42,046 nucleotides of DNA from a virus: positions 1 to 42,046 of the IMG/VR virus record IMGVR_UViG_3300044701_004230, one strand, 5' to 3'. Position numbers and translations under genes: made by a program. Shown piece by piece: positions 18,979 to 28,000 of the stretch. The notes beneath the pieces are model-generated. The model was not told the DNA's origin. It ran no database searches and was given only the letters and a program-made list of their open reading frames with translations. How positions within the stretch are numbered: the stretch's first letter is position 1; every line of letters begins with the position of its first letter.

Positions 18979-19337
18979 CAGTTAATCTCCTCGTAGCCAA
19001 TGACGAGTTCCAGGTCACCAGCCGCTGATGCTATGGCCCGCAGGCTATCACCTTCCTCTAAATAGATATAAGCTTCACGAGTTACGAGTAGTTGAGTTGC
19101 GTCGGCGGGCACGTTAATAGTTTTAGCTAAATAGAAGTCGGTAGTGCCGTCGTAAATTGTTAGACTGATCTCAGCAGGTACGGCGCCGTCCACATTGGCG
19201 CAGTAAACACTATTAATCTTAAATACTTTGCCACTTGCAGCGCTGTTACTTAGCACAGCGGCCAATGACGTTGTTACGGCATAACGAGCTGTTCTGCCGA
19301 TAATTGCTGTCGGAACTCTGAGATTGGGTGCTGCCAT
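18978..19337 (-). CDS. Small virion-type beta protein
   Basis: 119 residues from ATG. The sequence is all-beta in character: VFKINSVYCANVDGAVPAEI, LTIYDGTTDFYLAKTINVP, AYIYLEEGDSLRAIASAAGD, ELVIGYEEIN. The 'FKINSIY.AN.......(V)S(L)...DG......LA......P......(E)..(Y)LEEGD.L' plan is typical of small structural proteins found near tail-fibre genes in many phages (recalled). It overlaps the LamG gene start by 1 nt and follows the 333-residue protein by 3 nt, so it is part of the distal tail operon. Exact role unknown. Confidence 0.72.
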   Translation of the reverse strand: MAAPNLRVPTAIIGRTARYAVTTSLAAVLSNSAASGKVFKINSVYCANVDGAVPAEISLTIYDGTTDFYLAKTINVPADATQLLVTREAYIYLEEGDSLRAIASAAGDLELVIGYEEIN

Positions 19338-19340
19338 GGT

Positions 19341-20342
19341 TTAGTCTGCCCACCAATAGGGATAAATGTCGGAATCAGTCTCGTAAGACTGAGCGACCCA
19401 GTCTCCATAATAGCTGTCTGTTGGCGTTGTCTGTACGCTGCCCGAGGCCAAAGTAATGGTAAACGTATATTCATAACCACCTACGCTTATATTTAATGGC
19501 GGTTCGCCTAATGGAGAGTAGAAGTTCAGATTCGAGTCATAAGGGAGCCCGGTTCTGGAGTCTATCGTCTCGGAGATACCGACAACAGGTTTCCACGTAA
19601 GGGTTCCACCGATATTGACGACTACATAGAGTGTTGCCACTGAAACATTAGCGCTATTAGTCGTTACAACAGAGACTATTTGTCCTTCCCTCTCCGGCGG
19701 TTGAGTGAACTCAGTGTACACATCCTGAGTTAAAGTTGTGCCAGTGGGAAGCGGTCCTGCACTGAGCCAAGTGTTCGCAGTCGTGCCCTCTTCTAGCTGC
19801 CAATTCGCTACATAGACCGATTCACCAGCATCTAATCCAAGTAAGACATAATATTGTACCTGGGGCCTGGAAACGTACCCAGTTATACTGACCCTTTGCC
19901 AAACACCAACCGTTGCGCTTACGGTCTTCGAGGCAACTGTCGCAACACCCGAGCCAAAAACATCGTATTCCTGGAATGTAAGCGTTAAGGTAGGCGCTGG
20001 ACTGGCAGGGGTCACTCCCCTTACGTAAAAGGAAAATGTATAATATTTTGGATTGACAAAGTCATTGACTCTTACATCTACTACGAATGTTGAAGCTCCG
20101 GTCCATTCATCACCGGTAAGCGCACCATCTACGGGACTTGCTATTACGTTTTCTGTATACGTGCCGCTGATTCGGCCGCCAGGGGCAACCGTTGAGTTCT
20201 TCTGCAACTGATTGATAACTACGTCCTCGATTAGCTCATAATAAGGCGCGGGAGGGGCTTTCGGAAGCACCGGGACCGCAGTCGTTCGTACGGAAGCCCT
20301 GGTAGAACTATTGACCGCCAATATCGGTTGATTGATTGGCAT
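19341..20342 (-). CDS. Putative tail tip/fibre protein with a jelly-roll-like domain
   Basis: 333 residues; the ATG overlaps the upstream stop (TAATG). After a Pro/Ala-rich N-terminal stretch (PVLPKAPPAPYYE), residues ~85-190 look like a carbohydrate-binding jelly roll: YYTFSFYVRGVTPAS, VGVWQRVSITGYVS, then VYVANWQLEEGTTANTWL, a common signature in phage fibre domains. The C-terminal part is Tyr/Asp-rich. It is encoded in a run of four overlapping small genes between the tail tip and the adhesins. A minor tail or receptor-contact protein is the best guess. Confidence 0.65.
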   Translation of the reverse strand: MPINQPILAVNSSTRASVRTTAVPVLPKAPPAPYYELIEDVVINQLQKNSTVAPGGRISGTYTENVIASPVDGALTGDEWTGASTFVVDVRVNDFVNPKYYTFSFYVRGVTPASPAPTLTLTFQEYDVFGSGVATVASKTVSATVGVWQRVSITGYVSRPQVQYYVLLGLDAGESVYVANWQLEEGTTANTWLSAGPLPTGTTLTQDVYTEFTQPPEREGQIVSVVTTNSANVSVATLYVVVNIGGTLTWKPVVGISETIDSRTGLPYDSNLNFYSPLGEPPLNISVGGYEYTFTITLASGSVQTTPTDSYYGDWVAQSYETDSDIYPYWWAD

Positions 20343-20554
20343 TAAGTTACCTTGATGTAACGAGCTCCATCGGCACTGACCATGTAAAGTTCCACAACAT
20401 CCAATGTGCCGTTATAAAACCCAACAAGCAGCCCAGGACTTGCAGCGGGGGTTATCGTGGCAGCCAGGTCAGGGCGAGTGGGTAGCATGGATATCGTTAC
20501 ATCTACATCTTCGTAGATGGGTTGCGAGCTAATATAGCCGGGATCAATTGGCAT
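20342..20554 (-). CDS. Small hypothetical tail-operon protein
   Basis: 70 residues from ATG, beginning MPIDPGYISSQPIYEDVDV and ending YMVSADGARYIKVT. The plan looks like a short beta protein. Its stop overlaps the next ATG (TAATG), and it lies 2 nt after the preceding gene, so it is clearly part of the operon. No family recognised. Confidence 0.6.
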   Translation of the reverse strand: MPIDPGYISSQPIYEDVDVTISMLPTRPDLAATITPAASPGLLVGFYNGTLDVVELYMVSADGARYIKVT

Positions 20555-20556
20555 CG

Positions 20557-20820
20557 TTACCAGTTGCTATAGTAAATACCGTTAGCGAACGTTAGCTGTA
20601 CGGGCCTTCCCGCTGGGATCGACGTTATTCCCAGTCGTCTTGTTACGTATTTCTTCTGATTATAAGCAACAATACCTAGGCCGTAGTCATTTAATTCCAC
20701 CCACGTACCCGTCACGCTACCTTCGAAGTCGCCCTTGATCGGCGATCCACTCTCCCTGGTCGAGATTTCGGCAACTCTATTCGCCGTTGAGATCTCCAGT
20801 AGCGAATTGATGAGTTCCAT
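20557..20820 (-). CDS. Small hypothetical tail-operon protein
   Basis: 87 residues; the ATG overlaps the upstream stop (TAATG). It begins MELINSLLEISTANRVAEIS and contains FEGSVTGTWVELNDYGLGIV and a basic stretch YNQKKYVTRRLG. It ends in GIYYSNW. No family recognised; the tight packing argues for a structural or assembly role with its neighbours. Confidence 0.6.
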   Translation of the reverse strand: MELINSLLEISTANRVAEISTRESGSPIKGDFEGSVTGTWVELNDYGLGIVAYNQKKYVTRRLGITSIPAGRPVQLTFANGIYYSNW

Positions 20821-21548
20821 TACACAGTATAGTAACCAAATTGCTTGAGGTCAAAGTAGAAAACAGCTTGGTTTCCATTGCCAAGGTTTATGGTGCTTTC
20901 GGTTTGAGCAACCGAAACCAACTGCCCGCCGCCAGTTGTCACAGTTGCGACCGAAAAGACCAAGTTCGCACTAGCCGTAACGGTTGCACCAGATTGATCA
21001 AGTGCTGCCTGCGTGATGTTGATGGTGTCGCTGGCGGTATAACCATAACCAAAGTCATCTATGCTTACAACCCAGTCACCCGTAGATGCGCCAAGATTAC
21101 TTACGGTTAAGTTAACTGTAAGACCCTTGCCGCTACCCGAAGTCGTCGTTGGCAGGTTCGTGTATGTACCGTTAACACCAGCGGAGGGTCTCCCCGTGAC
21201 AGTGCCCAGCGTTAGCGCGTTCCCATTACCACGGCATAGTGCAACATGGGAGAAGGTCAGACTGGTGCCGGAACCATCATGCGTAAACACTGCTCCTTTC
21301 CGGGCTAGCCCAACGCCGTCATCAACGTAACCAGCAACATCGCCAGAGACATACTTAAACGTCTGCCTAACATATCCGCCCACTCCATACGCCACTTCAC
21401 TCGACAGAAAGGTCGTATCATTCGTGGTGCCGGGTGTATATGATGTTCCTGGCAGGTTTATTAACCTTGCCTCAAAAATATTATCCACGAAGCGATTAAC
21501 GACCTGAGTGTTCAGCTCAGCACTCGATATCTTGGCCGCTATCGTCAT
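20820..21548 (-). CDS. Hypothetical distal tail protein
   Basis: 242 residues from ATG. It starts with an amphipathic region (TIAAKISSAELNTQVVNRFV), followed by Gly/Thr-rich beta sequence with SGSGKGLTVNLTVSNLG and VSIDDFGYGYTASDTINI. That 'G.G..Y...D.I.I' motif is often seen in repeats of phage tail-fibre and baseplate proteins. The C-terminus reads GNQAVFYFDLKQFGYYTV. It lies 29 nt downstream of the 909-residue tip protein. A baseplate or fibre-connector role is inferred only. Confidence 0.62.
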   Translation of the reverse strand: MTIAAKISSAELNTQVVNRFVDNIFEARLINLPGTSYTPGTTNDTTFLSSEVAYGVGGYVRQTFKYVSGDVAGYVDDGVGLARKGAVFTHDGSGTSLTFSHVALCRGNGNALTLGTVTGRPSAGVNGTYTNLPTTTSGSGKGLTVNLTVSNLGASTGDWVVSIDDFGYGYTASDTINITQAALDQSGATVTASANLVFSVATVTTGGGQLVSVAQTESTINLGNGNQAVFYFDLKQFGYYTV

Positions 21549-21577
21549 CTTAGTAAATTAAAATCAGCGTAGTTTTC

Positions 21578-24307
21578 CTATGCGCCAAATAGGTTGGCGT
21601 TAATTAGCGTTGCTCCAGCAGTCACGAGGGTTCCATTCGCCCCTATTGGCAGGGATCCAGTAGCAGTTAACGACAACAGATTGCCCGGTTGCAGGATAAG
21701 ACCCGACACCCAGCAGGTCGATGTCCAGCTAACGGCGATGTCTGTTGGGACAGCAGGTGTCAAGATAGAGGTTGACTCGCTGAAGGGTAAAACAATTTTC
21801 GTTCCAAAATGAACCTGGATGACGAAGGCGAGCGGACCAGTCGTCGTGTAAGTTTCACCAGTAATGGCCGGAGGTGTTATTACGTTGCTCGGTGGTGTGG
21901 GGGGATCTTCGTCAAGTGACGGTATAGAGTTTCCCTGCAGGTTGGAAGGCACTGTCAGCGTGCCGTTGGAGTCACCGACCCATATGCCATTAGTCACTAC
22001 GGCTGTTTCTGTTTGGGTGACCCCCCATGAACAGGCATCCATGCGCAGGGCAAGTATCTTGCCTTTCTCTTGGTCGACGAACCTAAATGGCATCCCGGGA
22101 CGCCAGCCTGTGACGATTTCGGGCCTCAAGCTTTCTCCGATCGTATACCCTAGCGAATCGCCCTTAATGAATCGGATGAGGTAACTCGAATATACATCAA
22201 CGGCAGCCAGTATCTCGTCAGCCGTTGGCAGCAGCAGCGGGACGGGCATTTGTTCCTCGACCACATACGGACCAGCTTCTACCGGAGGTTCAACATATGT
22301 ATTTACGAATATCGGATATTCAGCAGTCCTTTCTTCGGTATTGGCAGTTGTCTGAGCAACGCTGTCGGGGGCCAGGGGCGCCGCTGTTATCGTCCTGGAC
22401 CTGCGGCGAGTCCTGGTGAGAGTACCGTTCAAAGCATCCAGCGAGGCACGGAATATTCCTGTCTGCTTGTCGGCAGAAGATGTCCAGGTATAAGTGTCCT
22501 CGATATTAACATCATCAACATAACTATTCTCTGTGACGGTTCTAGAGCTTCTGTAAAATACACCATTAGGCGAAGATACGGAGACATTTGAAGTGGTGTC
22601 ATGAATATTCAATACACCAGACTCCCCTTCTCTGATTTCCCCTCCCACGACATCAAAAACCAAATACGCAGGTGTAGTCTGATAACCAGGGGGGCCGGCG
22701 GTGTAGGCGGGGCTGTAATCCCAGTAACTTACCTTGCACTCCGCTGGCCACTCAAAACCGGAACTCGTTGTTATGTATGCCACCGGCCATGGGCAAGTGA
22801 GTACATAATATTTGGTTGCTGGATCATACACAGGAGAGCACACTGTAGCTTGGTTTTCGGCTTTTCCTAGGATCGATCCAATAATTATAGAACTTTGACC
22901 GTTAGAATCAAGTGGCGACAGGTATACGCGCTTTCCGTCAATGTAATACGCACCCCTGGTCGTGGCGAGCACATCGCCTATCGATAACGCTCTTTTATTG
23001 TAAGTAAGTGTCGTTCCACTTCCGACTCTGACAGTTCTAGTGGTACTACCATTTATATAGTTAATTTCCGAAAACTCTCGAGGCAAGCCGTCTACCGAAC
23101 CTGCCCGCCAGTCAAATGGCTGAGCGGCGGTCAATATATTGTCATAGTTGTCGACAACTGTCTTAACCAGCTCTCCGGCAGGGCCGAAATAGCTAGTGGT
23201 TTCCGTGTACCCCTGAAGGATTTCATTCATTCCCTCGAAAGCACAGGATCCGTTTGGATTGCAAGCCGTGGCCCATGTGTAGCGGCAATAGGCGAAAAGG
23301 TCCGAAAAGTACTGACCATTCAACTCTACCGCTGGGCCATACTTATAAGAGGTAGATTTATTGTTCTGATTGGCGGGGCCTTCGTAGTAGGTAAGGTCAA
23401 TGACCCTGTTGTAAGCCTCCAATATAGTGGGCTCCTCAGAGGTCTGGTAACCCTCGTTACACGCGATCAGATCAGGATTTCCCGCCGGTTCGCCTGGAGA
23501 GTTGCCACAAGCACTGGTCCTGCCCGCCACCGTTGACGTTGTGCTCACACCATCGATGCCGCCCAACCCTGCGCCTATTCTCGCGAAGGTGGTAGCCGGA
23601 TACTGGATGAAATAATATGACTCTGTTATTGTCTCTTCGATCTTGCTGGACTCTGATCCCAACAGGCCTGCGGCAACCTGGTACGCAAGTTTTACCGTGT
23701 CAGGGATGGCTTCGCCGCCCAGCATTGGCCTTGCCGATATTGCCGTAGACTGCAGCACGGAGACCCATTCGCCGGCAGCAGCAAGATCCGGGGTGTCGCC
23801 ATCGAAGAATGTAACAACTTGATAGCTTCCTTGGTTGTCCTGATAAAGGCATTGACCAGCAGAAGCGAAAGAAGCTCCGCAATTACTCAGGTCCTGGCGT
23901 TCCGGCTCCAGGGGCAGTGGAACCAAAGGCAGTATCTCCGATGGATCATCGTTCAATGCTGCAAGCGTTAGCCTACAGCCAATATCTATCTCCAGCGAAC
24001 TCGATTCTGCATTGTATCCCGTGGAAATCACATACAGATACCCCCTGGGATGCCGTATGGAGGCAGAGGTTACGGGATCCTGTATATCCAGAATTACAGG
24101 GACTCCCCTCTTGAACTGATTTCTTTCATAATCGCCCAGGCTTTGACCTGCCGGATTCTCGCCAAGGACGACCTGACCGGTGGTGGAGATTAATCCGTTC
24201 TTGAAAGCACTGGAATCAGAAACCTGCCACGACAAAAGATTTGAAGTATAGTTAACTCCACCTATTGTAATCGAAGCAACTCTTGCCTGATTTACAAGAT
24301 AAGCCAT
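21578..24307 (-). CDS. Large tail tip/hub-type protein
   Basis: 909 residues from ATG, directly after the small gene 24309-24707 (1-nt gap). The N-terminal ~120 residues (ASITIGGVNYTSNLLSWQVS, LISTTGQVVLG, GVPVILDIQD, PRGYLYVISTGYN) look like the first domain of tail hub/Tal-type proteins, where a coordinate-frame statement (G.....L..W.V) precedes a beta domain. The middle has eight or so cysteines and a long Thr/Tyr-rich part. The C-terminal ~100 residues are Pro/Thr-rich beta sequence. Its place after the tape measure and a small distal gene is where siphovirus tip proteins lie. No lytic or peptidase motif was seen. Confidence 0.65.
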   Translation of the reverse strand: MAYLVNQARVASITIGGVNYTSNLLSWQVSDSSAFKNGLISTTGQVVLGENPAGQSLGDYERNQFKRGVPVILDIQDPVTSASIRHPRGYLYVISTGYNAESSSLEIDIGCRLTLAALNDDPSEILPLVPLPLEPERQDLSNCGASFASAGQCLYQDNQGSYQVVTFFDGDTPDLAAAGEWVSVLQSTAISARPMLGGEAIPDTVKLAYQVAAGLLGSESSKIEETITESYYFIQYPATTFARIGAGLGGIDGVSTTSTVAGRTSACGNSPGEPAGNPDLIACNEGYQTSEEPTILEAYNRVIDLTYYEGPANQNNKSTSYKYGPAVELNGQYFSDLFAYCRYTWATACNPNGSCAFEGMNEILQGYTETTSYFGPAGELVKTVVDNYDNILTAAQPFDWRAGSVDGLPREFSEINYINGSTTRTVRVGSGTTLTYNKRALSIGDVLATTRGAYYIDGKRVYLSPLDSNGQSSIIIGSILGKAENQATVCSPVYDPATKYYVLTCPWPVAYITTSSGFEWPAECKVSYWDYSPAYTAGPPGYQTTPAYLVFDVVGGEIREGESGVLNIHDTTSNVSVSSPNGVFYRSSRTVTENSYVDDVNIEDTYTWTSSADKQTGIFRASLDALNGTLTRTRRRSRTITAAPLAPDSVAQTTANTEERTAEYPIFVNTYVEPPVEAGPYVVEEQMPVPLLLPTADEILAAVDVYSSYLIRFIKGDSLGYTIGESLRPEIVTGWRPGMPFRFVDQEKGKILALRMDACSWGVTQTETAVVTNGIWVGDSNGTLTVPSNLQGNSIPSLDEDPPTPPSNVITPPAITGETYTTTGPLAFVIQVHFGTKIVLPFSESTSILTPAVPTDIAVSWTSTCWVSGLILQPGNLLSLTATGSLPIGANGTLVTAGATLINANLFGA

Positions 24308-24308
24308 A

Positions 24309-24707
24309 TCAAATCTCCGTCAGACCAAAAGAGACAAGGGTCATGGCTGGTCCAAATTTTTGATAGCTGGGAGAGGTGGTAAAGATAGCATTCGTAGTGA
24401 TTGAAGTGCCGAATGTCGAATCTATTACGCCCAGGGCAACAGCCAATCCATCGGCGCGATCGGCGTCCCAGGCTTTGTACATATCGTCAAAGCTTGCAGC
24501 CGTTGCGTTCATTAGCGGCGTTGATATCGCCCATATATGACGCTGGTTATATGCCGGCCCCGTCAATATCGCCGATCCGCTCACCGAGAAGTTGAAATTA
24601 GCCGATTCTGCATACGACCTGGGGATCGTATCATCGACGAATTTATCCAAGACGAAATTATATACCGTAGACGCCGAAGATGTAAACGATATAGCAATAG
24701 TTGACAT
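24309..24707 (-). CDS. Putative distal tail component
   Basis: 132 residues from ATG (MSTIAISFTSSASTVYNFVL). It contains YNQRHIWAISTPLMNATAAS and FDDMYKAWDADRADGLAVAL, and ends FGPAMTLVSFGLTEI. The pattern 'R..W.(I)(S)......(F)..(L)....WD..R..G' is seen in short tail proteins located just before the hub gene. Its place after the tape measure and before the 909-residue protein fits a distal tail (Dit-like) or tip connector role. No catalytic motif. Function is inferred from position. Confidence 0.6.
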   Translation of the reverse strand: MSTIAISFTSSASTVYNFVLDKFVDDTIPRSYAESANFNFSVSGSAILTGPAYNQRHIWAISTPLMNATAASFDDMYKAWDADRADGLAVALGVIDSTFGTSITTNAIFTTSPSYQKFGPAMTLVSFGLTEI

Positions 24708-24725
24708 CTTTTACGCAGCGCTGGG

Positions 24726-25085
24726 CTAGTTTGCCAAAGGCGGCATATTAGCCAGTGCTCTATATTTGTTTATATTATCGAGATCGTAGCCGCCGAGATA
24801 CCGGTGCTTGTTGTCCGCAAAAGCCTGTCGGAAGCTATCGATGGAGTTCACCGCAACCTCGAATACTCGATCAAACTCACTAAGCAGCATGGCCACGACT
24901 TCCTCTCCGGGGGAGTCACCGTTGATTGCCTTTTCCACTGCAATCCTGCAATACGCTAAGCAGTACATCAAATCCTCTTCCGACATCTCCTCTATTGGGC
25001 ACTCTGGTAGTATCGGTCCTGGCACGGCGAGTGCATTTTCCCAGTAGACTTTAGCAATATCTTCCGGTGAACCAAAAACAAACAT
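24726..25085 (-). CDS. Hypothetical protein after tape measure
   Basis: 119 residues; the ATG overlaps the tape-measure stop (TAATG). It is acidic and helical: SPEDIAKVYWENALAVPG, PIEEMSEEDLMYCLAYCRIA, VVAMLLSEFDRVFEVAVNSI, YDLDNINKYRALANMPPL. It is not a recognised family. Its size and helical nature fit a small assembly factor or tip component. Translation is coupled to the tape measure, which would keep the two at a fixed ratio. Confidence 0.65.
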   Translation of the reverse strand: MFVFGSPEDIAKVYWENALAVPGPILPECPIEEMSEEDLMYCLAYCRIAVEKAINGDSPGEEVVAMLLSEFDRVFEVAVNSIDSFRQAFADNKHRYLGGYDLDNINKYRALANMPPLAN

Positions 25086-28000
25086 TAACGATACCTGTTG
25101 CGCTTGATTTTGGTTAATTCTACCAGAATATCGGAGGCTGCTTTTGTTGTGTTAGCCGACTGAATCGTCACGTTGTTCGTAACACGTCCCTGGGGGCTCC
25201 TCAGGGCGGCTCCGAGCATCTGAGAGAGGGAATTATCGCGCCCGGTCGAGGAGCTTCCCACAGCCGCAGCAGCGCCCGTATTAGCGCGTATCCCACCACT
25301 CGGAATATCGAGGCCAGCAGTGATATGAGCCGGAATGACGGTACCGGCGCCAGGGGCCGTCCATTCGCCCCAGGCAGGGGCGTTGATATAGGACAGCTTG
25401 CCGGAACGGCTGAGGAATGCCTCTTGTCCCAGCTCGTTGACCCTGTATGTTGTACCACCGGTCGTTGGTCCACCAGACGCCAGGCCGGCAATGAATTTGA
25501 AGGCATCCCAGATGGGCGGTGTAGCCTGTCGCTGGCGCTGTTGCTGCTGCTTTTGCTGGGCCGGAGTTGGTCCCTTCGGGGCTCCACCGGTTGGCGTTGG
25601 TGTGGTGACGCCACCGTCATTGCGAAGTCTATTAATTTCGACGAGTAGATTTCTCTGCTTCTCAAGTTCTGTTGTAATGAACTCTTCCTTCGTGAGGGCG
25701 CCACCGGTGGCTTGTAGTTGCTCCCACTTTGCTTTCGCAATGTTATTGTTTGATTGCTCAATTAAAGCTTCCCACTTTTGAACTGTCGCCGTTGCAGTTT
25801 CCTTAATTCTGGCAATCTCCTCTTCAACTGCCTTTAAATTAGCATTGTATGTGTCTTTCTTCTTCCGCTCATCCTCTTCGAGTTTATTTATTTTGTCTTT
25901 ATGCGCTATCTCAGCGTCTCGAGCCTCATTCTCAATCCTTCTTTCCTCTCTCGTCCGCTCGTCTTCAATTTGCTGCTGTTCAGCCTCCCTTCTCTTCTGA
26001 TTCGCGGCCTGCTCGGCCTTGATTTTGTCTATCTGTTTCTCCCTTTCAATCCTCTCAAGTTGAGCCTGTGCCCTGAGCCGATCCTCCTGTGTCTCGCCCT
26101 GCGCTGCTTCTTTCTTTAATTTACTAACCTCCAGAGCCTTTAGCTGACTCTCGGCAGGAGTCGGCCCCGTCAGCGCAGCAATTCTTGCATCGTATATCGC
26201 ATTCTCTGCAGCCAGTACACGATTTAACCGCTCAAGCTGATCATCATAATATCGCTTTACCCCGGTCTTGTTAGCGTCAATATTGCGCTTCTCCAGCTCC
26301 CAGCGACTCTTCTCCGCCTCTTTTAATTTTGTAATGTTATCAATATCTTCTTTATACTTGGCTTCCAGAGCCGTTTTCCGCTTTTCGGGTCCGATGAGTG
26401 CCGCTTTCTCGGCATTCCGTGCCGCATCTATCTCCGCCTGCGCAACTTCTTTTATCGCATTGCCCTGCTCTTCTAGTTTCTTTACTTCCGCGTCGATTGC
26501 GTTTGTCACAGCATCGGAAGCTGCCACATTCAGACCCAAGGCCTTGGCTCGCAGAAGTAGTGCGTCTTTATTTATCTCCAAAGCTGCATTTTGCCTGGTC
26601 ATTTCCTCAATAATCGCGACTGCGGCTTTTCTCTCCTCCTCGGTCGCAAATGTCGATTCCTGAAGTGCTTTGATTTTCGCGTTATTCCTGGAAATTACTT
26701 GATCTATGCCATTTATCAATGTGGTATAGACCGGCTGCCCTTCCGCTATTTTCTCCTGTGCTGTCTTGCTTGATTTTGCCAACTTTTCTAGCTCAGCCTC
26801 GCCGCCTGCAGCCGCCTCCTGAACGCCAAGAAACGATTCCCTGGATGCATCGAGCTCCTGAGCTAACGCAGCCTGATCGACGGTCGTGAGACCAAGGAAG
26901 CGTCGGAAGATATCAATAGTGGCCTGGAAGCGACCAACGCGTTCAATGGCTCCTTCCCAAGCTGCATTCCCAGCCTGTAGTTCAGTACGCAGGCCATCGT
27001 AGGAATCTGTCATCGATGTTGCAATGTTGATATTGCTCTTCTTCACCTCATTTGCTTTTTCAACTGTTTTACTATACGTATCCCATACCGTAGCAACCGT
27101 CGCAACTACTCCCGCGATGACTGCGAAGGCCGCAAAACCTAGAAGTATATCCTTCAGATTCGACTTAACTGCAGCCATTGCGGCAGCTTGCTGATCCAGT
27201 CTTATTCTTGTTTGTCCAACCGCAGTGGCAAATGTGCCAAGATTAGTGGCACCATTCCTTAAAGCATTAGCAGATTCCGTACCGAATTTGGTGAAGGCAT
27301 TAGTAAGTAGAACCTGCTTAGGGATTAAGCTCCCCGCAGCACCTCCCATCTTACTAAACAGTGGCAAAGGCTTGGTAAGAGCTGAAGTTATGGTCGCCCC
27401 AAGGCCGCCAAAGAGATTTGCCAATGTTTTAATTGGCGTTGCAACCAGTGCCTGACTTGCCGCATAAGCTCCAGCAGCAGCCGTGCCAGCACCCTGGGCA
27501 GCCGTCAGCCCGAGTGTCGCAGCAGCCTGGGCCGCCAGGGCCCTAGAGGCCGCCACCGATGCCGCAACAAGGCTTACAAGTTGAGTGCTCGCAAAAAGTA
27601 CGACAGCAGCGCCAACTGCTATCATTATGGGCTTGAATTCAAGCAGAGTATTGACAATTTTAAGTATAGGATCAATTGCCTTGATCAGTACGAGTATTGC
27701 TTGCAATACAACGTTTGTAATCTCAAGAATCGTTCCACCAATCGCCTCCAGGACAAGGGCAAGAGTCTTAATTGCTTCCGTCTTAGACAGTCCAGAGATA
27801 AAGTCGACGAAGACCGCCCCAAAGCCTTTAAAGATAGCGGAGACTTTTTTGAATTGTTCGCCAAATTGCTCAAGTGATAATTGATTCAACGCAGCAATTT
27901 TTGCCTCGGCCTGGGCAATCGTAACATTGCCCGTCGCCACTGCTTTAGCGGCATCCAGAGCACTGGTGCCGAGTTTGCCATAAATCAGCTTTGACTTATC

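Noticed and set aside
25325-27884. Several plus-strand open frames of 60-131 residues opposite the tape measure
   Set aside because: Shadows of the coiled-coil codons of the tape measure gene; no leaders or promoters.
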